DNA from: Betaproteobacteria bacterium
Lineage (GTDB): Bacteria; Pseudomonadota; Gammaproteobacteria; Burkholderiales; Rhodocyclaceae
Direction: 5' to 3'
Assembly (NCBI GenBank): GCA_028065725.1
Contig: JAPTVL010000066.1
Location: 1 to 6,433, forward strand
DNA: 6,433 nucleotides
Every line of letters starts with the position of its first letter. Positions within the stretch are counted from its first letter, which is position 1. Position numbers and translations under genes: made by a program. This document shows, piece by piece, positions 1 through 5,232 of the stretch. The notes under the pieces are model-generated. The model ran no database searches. It was not told where the DNA came from and saw only the letters and a list, made by a program, of their open reading frames with translations.

Positions 1-1094
1 ATCATCTTGCAATCCTGCTTTAACAAACGTCGCTTAGCATCTTCTATGGTCGATAGAACACGCTCTGCTAAGAGTTCACTAGAAAATATTTCTTGGACAA
101 AGATGTCCGCTGGCTGCGTAAGGTCGGTCCTTAACATTACATCTGTCGACTTTTTGGCGATTACCTTAATTCTCTGATCAAAACCGTTGTCGGCGATGAT
201 ACGCTTTGCAGTAGCCGCGACTAAAGGTTCAGACTCACAGGTAGTCACCTCCGCAGCACCAAGCTTCGCGGCCATCATCGACAAAAGACCAGAGCCAGTA
301 CCAATCTCTAGCACTGTGGAATGCGGCGTCACAGCAGCATTGAGTGCCGCGAAGTAAGCCTCATTGCGCTTCGAATCATTCATCATTGGCAAATGCCATT
401 GCGGCACTAGTTTGCTCAATGTCCGATCTAGGCCATTCTGCGCGGCGAGTAGGGTCGGGTCACAATCAAGCGCACGTCGGTATGAGTTGACAGCATCGTC
501 AGCCTTGCCCTGCGATTCCAATGCTGCACCTAGATTGCTATGGGCTTGCGCATAATCAGGTTGCAATGCAAGCATGCGTTGATAGCTTTCTGCTGCGGCC
601 TGGTCTTCCCCTTGTTTCTGCAGGGCTACGCCCAAATTGAAGTGCGCGGCCGCATAATTCGGCTTGATCGACAAAGCTGTACGATAGCTTTGAACGGCTG
701 CGTCAAGTTTCCCCATAGCTTGTAATGTAAGGCCCAGATTGCTGCGCACCTCAGCAAGTTCCGGTTGGATCGATAGTGCTCGGCGGTAAGCCTCGATGGC
801 TTCGTCGAATCGACCCATTCGGTGCAAGATGCCACCGAGGTTGCTATGAATGAAAGCAGCGTCTGGTTGCATCGCTATCGCAGCCCGGAGCGCAGAGACG
901 GCCTGATCAAGTTTGCCCTGTGCCGCCAAATTATTCCCTTGATTGAAACTTGCCAATGCGCTCCCTGAGATTGGTTGTTGGTTGTCGATTGTTGGAAAAT
1001 GGTCGGTGTGCTGCGCGGTCTTTCGACTACAGCAACGTTTATATTTCCTTCCACTGCCGCAGGGGCAGAGGTCATTCCGGCGAATTTTGTTCAT
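1..1094 (-). CDS. SEC-C / TPR / PRMT7-like arginine methyltransferase (partial, runs off left edge)
   Basis: The reading frame stays open from the ATG at 1094 to the left edge, giving 364 visible residues; the C-terminus is missing. Domains in order: a canonical SEC-C zinc motif at residues 7-22 (NDLCPCGSGRKYKRCC; ligands C10, C12, C21, C22); about five 34-residue TPRs (roughly 47-216, each ending near a conserved proline after an AL/AI helix); then an AdoMet-dependent methyltransferase domain. The WHLPMMND segment (233-240) with R243-N244, motif I VLEIGTGSG (261-269), the acidic post-I residue E287, the NGFDQRIKVI stretch and a double-E loop (E335 and E344, nine apart) match the PRMT7/PRMT9 pattern from memory. 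Such enzymes methylate arginine side chains; the TPRs probably bind the partner or substrate and SEC-C probably binds zinc. The protein is likely cytoplasmic, as no signal peptide is seen. Its start overlaps the stop of the upstream ORF (ATGA), suggesting coupling. AGGG lies only 3 nt before the ATG, a poor ribosome site. Base composition is less GC-rich than the metal genes. The family is clear; the substrate is unknown. Confidence 0.85.
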   Translation of the reverse strand, partial: MNKIRRNDLCPCGSGRKYKRCCSRKTAQHTDHFPTIDNQQPISGSALASFNQGNNLAAQGKLDQAVSALRAAIAMQPDAAFIHSNLGGILHRMGRFDEAIEAYRRALSIQPELAEVRSNLGLTLQAMGKLDAAVQSYRTALSIKPNYAAAHFNLGVALQKQGEDQAAAESYQRMLALQPDYAQAHSNLGAALESQGKADDAVNSYRRALDCDPTLLAAQNGLDRTLSKLVPQWHLPMMNDSKRNEAYFAALNAAVTPHSTVLEIGTGSGLLSMMAAKLGAAEVTTCESEPLVAATAKRIIADNGFDQRIKVIAKKSTDVMLRTDLTQPADIFVQEIFSSELLAERVLSTIEDAKRRLLKQDCKM

Positions 1095-1336
1095 TTTCCC
1101 TGACCATTGAAGATCGACGCCAAGAGTCGCCGTGGAAATTGACGTACCTTACGAGGGCCGGCGAGATCGGCCGTTTGCGAGAGATGCCAGACCTGTTTGG
1201 TAATCCGTGGACATATGTCCTGCGCCGGCGCTGCCCACGGCCAGGCCGCCGCGAACAGCACGCAAACGATGAATGATGCGTACGTCCGCCGGCGCACCGA
1301 CGCGGTGGACGCAGCGGGAGAGTGTCCCGTCGTCAT
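1091..1336 (-). CDS. Short secreted ORF in the czcC position; possible truncated czcC fused to foreign sequence
   Basis: This frame encodes 81 aa from an ATG with an excellent ribosome site (AAAAGGAG, 6-nt spacer). An upstream in-frame start at 1372 lacks this support. Residues 15-39 look like a Sec signal peptide: an n-region with three arginines (RRR, 15-17), a hydrophobic core SFIVCVLFAAAWPWA, and a likely cleavage site after APA. The remaining ~42 residues are basic, have no recognisable domain and do not resemble the coiled-coil repeats of a TolC/CzcC outer-membrane factor. The gene lies 70 bp downstream of a CzcI-like gene, where czcC normally begins. My inference is that the first ~40 codons are the 5' end of a czcC-type gene and the rest is read-through into unrelated DNA. 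A genuine small secreted protein is the alternative. Its TGA overlaps the ATG of the methyltransferase gene, so it may drive translation of that gene. Confidence 0.5.
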   Translation of the reverse strand: MTTGHSPAASTASVRRRTYASFIVCVLFAAAWPWAAPAQDICPRITKQVWHLSQTADLAGPRKVRQFPRRLLASIFNGQGK

Positions 1337-1342
1337 GCTTGA

Positions 1343-1350
1343 CTCCTTTT
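1343..1350 (-). promoter_or_regulatory. Strong Shine-Dalgarno site
   Basis: On the minus strand AAAAGGAG lies 6 nt before the ATG at 1336. It decides the start of the 81-aa secreted ORF over an in-frame ATG further upstream at 1372. Because the downstream methyltransferase gene overlaps this ORF by ATGA and has only a weak site of its own, this may be the main ribosome entry point for both. Confidence 0.7.
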
Positions 1351-1406
1351 CTAGCGTGCCGGGCAGGCGCACAAGCGTGACGCCGCCGGCGAGATGCGGA
1401 TTTGGA

Positions 1407-1787
1407 TTACGCTAGAGTTGGATCGAGCGGAGGGCGGTCGAGCCTGTCGGGAAAGGGAGAAAGAAGACCCGCCGGCGACTCGGGGAAACTGTCGCGGTCG
1501 GGATCGAGCACGGCGAAGCCGAATGCTTCGCCTAAATGCCCAGGCAGGTGGCCGAACGAATGACCGGCGCAACCGTGATGATGATGCGAGTCTTCGTCGC
1601 CGTGATGGCTACCCGCTTGGCTACCTTGGTCTTGGTCGTGCGCGTCGCCACCCCGGTCCAGCGCGACGATTTCATGCTCGTGCGCGGACTGGCCCGCCGT
1701 TGCCTCCCAAGAGAAGGAAGGTGACAGCACCGTCGCCAGCAGCACGGCGAGCATTAAGCGGGCGATTTTCCTTAGGTTGCGGCGCAT
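1407..1787 (-). CDS. czcI: CzcI-like periplasmic His-rich metal-responsive protein
   Basis: The product is 126 aa. It has a basic N-terminus (MRRNLRKIAR), a hydrophobic stretch at 11-25 and a likely Sec cleavage near residue 30, so it should be exported to the periplasm. The mature part holds twelve histidines, including an HHGDEDSHHHHGC cluster (61-73), followed by GHSFGHLPGH and a proline-rich tail with DRLDRPP. This combination of size, signal peptide, His/Asp-rich middle and RPP tail is typical of CzcI-type proteins, which precede czcCBA in Cupriavidus and relatives and are thought to bind Zn/Co/Cd and influence efflux-gene expression. Upstream is a CzcP-type ATPase, consistent with a czc cluster, but czcCBA is not found downstream. 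No convincing ribosome site precedes the ATG; translation may follow from the upstream ORF, which ends 9 nt before it. The family call rests on architecture and is fairly sure; the exact function is not known. Confidence 0.72.
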   Translation of the reverse strand: MRRNLRKIARLMLAVLLATVLSPSFSWEATAGQSAHEHEIVALDRGGDAHDQDQGSQAGSHHGDEDSHHHHGCAGHSFGHLPGHLGEAFGFAVLDPDRDSFPESPAGLLSPFPDRLDRPPLDPTLA

Positions 1788-1796
1788 CGGCGGAAT

Positions 1797-2042
1797 CTAT
1801 CCAGAAGCTGGAATGGTTGCCGGCCTTCCGGTTGGCCGGCGGCAGGCCAACCGATTCACTTCGACCGGGATGTGAGCCAGTGCCTCGTGCTGGCCCAGCA
1901 CCCGACTAACAGTCTCGGGCGTGATCGCAGCGTCCTCCGCCGCCAAGCTTAGGATCGGCGCGCAGACGATATTCACAGCTAGGCCCACGCCGCCTTCCCC
2001 AGCTACGGGCAGCGGAACGGGCGGACGCTTCATGGTCTTCAT
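1797..2042 (-). CDS. Hypothetical 81-aa protein between the P-type ATPase and czcI
   Basis: I do not recognise this product. The frame is open from a GTG at 2096, directly after the ATPase stop, to a TAG at 1797. I prefer the ATG at 2042 (MKTMKRP), preceded by AGGG two bases upstream; neither start has a good ribosome site. The predicted protein has no signal peptide or clear membrane segment. It contains a glycine-rich AGEGGVG stretch, an alanine-rich part and a short amphipathic stretch around TPETVSRVLGQHEALAHI, then an Arg/Pro-rich tail. Two cysteines and three histidines are scattered. It fills the 300-bp space between the ATPase and czcI genes on the same strand, so co-transcription is likely if it is real. 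It could equally be a decayed fragment or non-coding leader of czcI, since the part near 1819-1853 is dominated by inverted repeats. Confidence 0.3.
   Translation of the reverse strand: MKTMKRPPVPLPVAGEGGVGLAVNIVCAPILSLAAEDAAITPETVSRVLGQHEALAHIPVEVNRLACRRPTGRPATIPASG
1819..1853. repeat. Two overlapping GC-rich inverted repeats before czcI
   Basis: A 9-bp perfect stem (CGGTTGGCC at 1829-1837 with GGCCAACCG at 1845-1853, 7-nt loop) overlaps a 7-bp perfect stem (GCCGGCC at 1819-1825 with GGCCGGC at 1834-1840, 8-nt loop). They share bases 1829-1840, so only one can form at a time. No T-run follows on the minus strand, so this is not a standard intrinsic terminator. It lies at the 3' end of the 81-aa hypothetical ORF and 32 nt upstream of the czcI start. 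Its role is unknown; chance in GC-rich DNA is possible. Confidence 0.55.
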
Positions 2043-2096
2043 ATCCCTAGCGCAAACGTTCGCGCGGGGGTACCAGCCGATCGAAACGCGGGTCAC

Positions 2097-4442
2097 TTAC
2101 GCAGCCTCATCGTCTTCCGCCGTTCCACGATAAGTGAGCAATCGCAGCGCATTGAGCACCACGGCGATGGTGGACCCTTCGTGGATGAGCACGGCGAGGC
2201 CGATGCCGGCCCAGCCAAATAAAGTCGCAGGAATCAACAGCGCCACCACGCCCAGCGACACGTACAGGTTCTGCCGAATGATGCGTCTCGATGCGCGACT
2301 TAAGGCCAGCGCAAAGGGTAGCTTGCTCAGGTCGTCTGCCATCAGCGCCACGTCCGCGGTTTCCAGCGCCACATCGGTGCTGGCACCGCCCATGGCGATG
2401 CCGACCGTGGCGCGCGCCATGGCGGGGGCATCGTTTACCCCGTCGCCGACCATGGCGACTTGGCCGTAGCGTTGCCCGAGTTCTTCCATGGCCTTGACCT
2501 TGTCTTCCGGTAACAGTCCCGCTTTCACTTCGTCCAGGCCAACCGCGTCGGCGATGGCGCGGCCCACTCGTTCGTTGTCGCCGGTGAGTATGATGGTCTT
2601 GCGAATGCCGAGCTGACGCAGGCGCGCCAACACCTCGCGCACCCCTTCACGCGGCGTGTCGGCCAGGCCCAAGACACCCAGGAACTGGCCGTCGGTCCGG
2701 ATCAACATGATCGTCTTGCCGTCCGTCTGGAGACGCTCTACCTGCTGTTGAATTGGACCGGGGATAGCTTCACCCTCAAACAATTTGGCGTTACCGATCA
2801 CTACCTTTTGCCCATCGAATTCGGCTCGCACTCCTTTTCCAGTAACGGCTTCGACCTCACCTACCTCAGCCCAACTTAAACCGCGGCCCTTCGCCTCCGC
2901 CACCACCGCCTGCGCCAGGGGATGGGCGCTGCGGCTTTCCACGGCGGCGGCTACAGTCAGCAGACGTTCCTCGTTTCCGCTGATGGCGACGACATCGGTC
3001 ACCTTGGGCTTGCCGATGGTCAAGGTGCCGGTCTTATCGAAGGCGATGGCGGTTAGCACGCCGAGATTTTCCAGATGCACACCGCCCTTGATCAGCACGC
3101 CGCCGCGCGCGGCGCGGGCGATGCCGGACAGCACCGCCGATGGGGTGGCAATCGCGAGTGCGCAAGGGGACGCTGCCACCAGCACCGCCATAGCGCGGTA
3201 AAAGGATTCAGCAAAGGGGAACCCAAACAGTGGCGGAAGCACGATGAGCAGTACGGCGCCCACCAGCACCACGGGGACGAAGATGCGCTCAAAGCGGTCG
3301 GTGAAGCGCTGCGTGGGGGATTTCTGCGTCTGCGCTTCGGCCACCATCTGCACCATGCGCGCCAGTGTGCTCTCTCGCGCCAGCTTGGTTACTTCGACGA
3401 CCAGCGCGCCCTCGCCGTTGACCGTAGCGGCGAATACCTTGTCGCCCGGCTGCTTGTCCACCGGCATGGATTCGCCGGTGACCGGGGATTGGTCCACCGC
3501 CGAGTTGCCAGTCGCCACCTGGCCATCGGCGGGGATGCGCTGACCGGGCTTGACAATCACCCGGTCGCCGCGCTGCAATTCTTCGACCCGCACTTCGATC
3601 TCCACGCCATCCCGCTGAACCATAGCAGTCTTGGGGGCCAGTGCCGCCAGCGCCTCGATAGCCTTGCGCGCCCGGTCCATAGCCATGTGTTCCAGCGCAT
3701 GACCCAGGCTGAACAGGAACAACAACAACGCGCCTTCTTCCCAAGCGCCGAGCGCCGCCGCTCCGGCTGCCGCCACGATCATCAGGGTGTCGATGTCAAA
3801 GCGACGGCTGCGCAAACTCTGCCAGGCATCGCGCAGGGTATAGAAACCACCCGCCGCGTATGCGCCCAACAACAGGCCGAGCGACAGGCTGCGCGGCGCG
3901 CCGGCGAGGCCTGTAAGCCAGCCGGCCAGCAACAGCAAGCCGGCAACGCCGCTAAAAATAAGCTCGCGATGCTCGGCAAACCATCCGGCCACGTGGCCTT
4001 CCTCCAGCACGGCATAGCCGAGCGCATGGATGCGCCGGACAATTGCCCGTTGCTCAATTTTTTCGCTGTCGAATTCCAGGCGCAAACGCTCCGCAGCGTA
4101 GCTCACCGAAGCTTCCAGCACGCCGGCCGTGCGTTGCAGAGCATGTTCGATCACCGTGGCGCAGGTGGGGCAATCCATGCCGTCGATGCGCAGGTTCTCG
4201 TGGCGAAATCGGTTGCCGATCTTGGCGCCGGCCGCTTGCGCCAACTCACGCACCCGGCTCACCCCGAACCGCCGCGGGTCATAGTGCAGGCAAAGTCGGT
4301 CGCCGCCGTCTTCGTGGATAACGTGTACTTTTTCCAACGCTTCGGCCTGCAGCAGCGCAATCAAACGTGCCACACAAGCATCGCGCTCGCTCGGAATGTC
4401 CGGCAAGACCAGGGACAAGTCCAGCTTAAGTTTTTCGGTCAT
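2097..4442 (-). CDS. czcP: P1B-4 heavy-metal efflux ATPase (CzcP/CoaT type), complete
   Basis: The product is 781 aa and exports divalent cations (Zn, Co, Cd are usual for the class) from the cytoplasm using ATP. N-terminus: residues 1-79 look like a degenerate HMA fold without CxxC; 80-148 form a second HMA with GMDCPTC (C91, C94). Membrane helices follow in pairs near 161-180, 186-204, 216-231 and 236-252. The actuator motif is TGES (322-325); helices lie near 387-411 and 415-440, the latter with the ion-binding SPC motif (425-427). The phosphorylated aspartate is D469 in DKTGT; the nucleotide domain has H507-P508; the hinge is GDGVND (666-671). A C-terminal helix pair ends in HEGST (754-758). 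SPC plus HEG(S/G)T marks the P1B-4 subgroup; CPC would indicate CadA/ZntA. Full-length with all catalytic residues, so probably active. AAGGAG lies 7 nt before the ATG. The lipoprotein gene ends 113 bp upstream and czcI lies downstream. The class is sure; the symbol czcP is by similarity of type and context. Confidence 0.93.
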   Translation of the reverse strand: MTEKLKLDLSLVLPDIPSERDACVARLIALLQAEALEKVHVIHEDGGDRLCLHYDPRRFGVSRVRELAQAAGAKIGNRFRHENLRIDGMDCPTCATVIEHALQRTAGVLEASVSYAAERLRLEFDSEKIEQRAIVRRIHALGYAVLEEGHVAGWFAEHRELIFSGVAGLLLLAGWLTGLAGAPRSLSLGLLLGAYAAGGFYTLRDAWQSLRSRRFDIDTLMIVAAAGAAALGAWEEGALLLFLFSLGHALEHMAMDRARKAIEALAALAPKTAMVQRDGVEIEVRVEELQRGDRVIVKPGQRIPADGQVATGNSAVDQSPVTGESMPVDKQPGDKVFAATVNGEGALVVEVTKLARESTLARMVQMVAEAQTQKSPTQRFTDRFERIFVPVVLVGAVLLIVLPPLFGFPFAESFYRAMAVLVAASPCALAIATPSAVLSGIARAARGGVLIKGGVHLENLGVLTAIAFDKTGTLTIGKPKVTDVVAISGNEERLLTVAAAVESRSAHPLAQAVVAEAKGRGLSWAEVGEVEAVTGKGVRAEFDGQKVVIGNAKLFEGEAIPGPIQQQVERLQTDGKTIMLIRTDGQFLGVLGLADTPREGVREVLARLRQLGIRKTIILTGDNERVGRAIADAVGLDEVKAGLLPEDKVKAMEELGQRYGQVAMVGDGVNDAPAMARATVGIAMGGASTDVALETADVALMADDLSKLPFALALSRASRRIIRQNLYVSLGVVALLIPATLFGWAGIGLAVLIHEGSTIAVVLNALRLLTYRGTAEDDEAA
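2131..3306. repeat. Direct repeat, copy A (3' half of the complete ATPase gene)
   Basis: This segment aligns without gaps to 5258-6433 at a constant offset of 3127 bases, in the same orientation. Many differences are silent third-position changes, so the copies have diverged for some time rather than being a fresh duplication. The similarity stops abruptly at the stop-codon end and probably extends past the right edge in the other copy. Confidence 0.9.
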
Positions 4443-4449
4443 GCTGCCG

Positions 4450-4455
4450 CTCCTT
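4450..4455 (-). promoter_or_regulatory. Ribosome binding site of the complete ATPase
   Basis: AAGGAG on the minus strand lies 7 nt before the ATG at 4442. It fixes the ATPase start at MTEKLKL, so the degenerate first HMA-like segment is part of the protein. Confidence 0.75.
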
Positions 4456-4512
4456 GTAGAACCAATTGATTACAGCAGGGGCGATGAGGGCTAGCAAAAT
4501 TGCGTTATTGAG

Positions 4513-4535
4513 GTTCAGACTCCATCAATCTGAAC
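4513..4535. repeat. Perfect 7-bp inverted repeat in the spacer before the ATPase
   Basis: GTTCAGA (4513-4519) and TCTGAAC (4529-4535) form a perfect 7-bp stem around a 9-nt loop within the 113-bp spacer 4443-4555. No T-run follows on the minus strand, so it is a poor intrinsic terminator for the lipoprotein gene. The symmetry would also suit a dimeric regulator site or an mRNA stem. No convincing -35/-10 pair or MerR-type elongated-spacer promoter was found around it. Confidence 0.45.
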
Positions 4536-4555
4536 GGCAGATCTAGTGGCCTGAA

Positions 4556-5086
4556 TTACTCCTTGATGATTTGGAACGTCTTCTCCGCGAGCTTTCTGTC
4601 TCCATGGTACAGCTCGATCGTATCCGTTCCAGGCTGTGGTTCCCCGATACAGTGGTCCTCCTTCTCTGACACTGGAAAGCGGCCCCCGATGTGACGAGTT
4701 TCACCGATCCGGACCTTGAGAACCGAGTCGTTTTGATAGACCACCTGGCCGGTGTCCCGTAAGACACATGCGTTGGTGGATCTCAGAATAACTCTGATGT
4801 CCACCGTGGCATCCGGGGGATTCCCGTGGACAACGAACCTGACGCCGTAGGCAAGGCCCGGCCGGATCGGAATGCGGGTCGTCTGAGACGAGAGCTGAAG
4901 TCCCTTTGCCGCTCCGAGCTTCGCACCAACGCTAGATGTTTCGTCACGGCCAATTCGTACGCTGTCGTATTCAAATATCCCGAACCCCGTGATTTCGATA
5001 CTGGTCACGGCTGCTTCTTGATCTGTCGCGCAACTGGACAAAAGGAGCATGCCGAGGACAACGAAGAACCCAGAAGAAAATTTCAT
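4556..5086 (-). CDS. Predicted outer-membrane lipoprotein, probably DUF3859-like
   Basis: The product is 176 aa. MKF and a hydrophobic stretch lead to a lipobox LSSC with the lipidated cysteine at C19; Ala follows at +2, which favours outer-membrane sorting by Lol over retention in the inner membrane. The mature part looks all-beta. It has an opening strand EITGFGIFEYDSV, a TTRIPIRPGLAYGVRFVV stretch near 69-86 and a closing TIELYHGDRKLAEKTFQI (156-173). This pattern recalls DUF3859, a domain of unknown function; I cite it from memory and moderately sure. C107 and C146 could form a disulfide. There are few histidines, so no obvious metal site. The ribosome site GGAGG lies 5 nt before the ATG. 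Its start overlaps the stop of a 49-codon ORF that follows the upstream ATPase, so it is probably in that operon. It is less GC-rich than both flanking ATPase genes, which hints at a separate origin. Confidence 0.8.
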   Translation of the reverse strand: MKFSSGFFVVLGMLLLSSCATDQEAAVTSIEITGFGIFEYDSVRIGRDETSSVGAKLGAAKGLQLSSQTTRIPIRPGLAYGVRFVVHGNPPDATVDIRVILRSTNACVLRDTGQVVYQNDSVLKVRIGETRHIGGRFPVSEKEDHCIGEPQPGTDTIELYHGDRKLAEKTFQIIKE

Positions 5087-5232
5087 GATGTCCTCCCTGG
5101 ATTACGCGTTAGTGCACGACGTCTTCGCGGTGAAACAGCCGCCACGCTGCCCGTCAGCGCCAGCGGCACGCCGCTTAACACCAGCGCCGCCTCCTTCGCC
5201 AGATAATTCGCGAACACGTATTCGCCTGTCAT
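5083..5232 (-). CDS. Small 49-aa membrane-type ORF threaded between ATPase and lipoprotein genes
   Basis: The ATG follows the upstream ATPase TAG with no gap, and its TGA overlaps the lipoprotein ATG (ATGA), so it fills the space exactly. The product has a single hydrophobic span (about 15-33, including LVLSGVPLALTG) and then an Arg-rich tail with RRRR. No ribosome site is visible; re-initiation after the ATPase stop would be needed. An oddity: shifting frame near the GGCAGCGTGG stretch gives a more protein-like ending, WRLFHREDVVH, with TAA at 5109-5111. The gene may therefore carry a one-base frameshift and originally end about 22 bp before the lipoprotein. No homologous family is recognised. 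Confidence 0.4.
   Translation of the reverse strand: MTGEYVFANYLAKEAALVLSGVPLALTGSVAAVSPRRRRALTRNPGRTS

Noticed and set aside
875..1075. 66-aa minus-strand frame near the methyltransferase start
   Set aside because: It overlaps the SEC-C/TPR frame in a different phase; the SEC-C motif and TPRs show which frame is real.
1394..1909. 171-aa open frame on the + strand
   Set aside because: It is Arg/Pro-rich, antisense to the CzcI-like gene and the 81-aa ORF, and has no recognisable motif; the minus-strand His-rich protein with signal peptide is the better reading.
3075..4469. 464-aa open frame on the + strand
   Set aside because: It lies fully antisense to the complete ATPase, is rich in His/Gln/Arg as expected for the complement of GC-rich coding DNA, and has no domain or ribosome site.
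4513..4535. Intrinsic terminator after the lipoprotein gene
   Set aside because: The 7-bp stem is perfect but no T-run follows on the minus strand, so it is listed only as an inverted repeat.
4443..4555. MerR-type (ZntR/CadR) promoter before the complete ATPase
   Set aside because: No TTGAC and TATAAT-like boxes with a 19-20 bp spacer and central dyad were found in the spacer.
4543..4767. 74-aa Ser/Arg-rich minus-strand frame
   Set aside because: It is an out-of-phase shadow of the lipoprotein gene, whose lipobox and ribosome site support the other frame.
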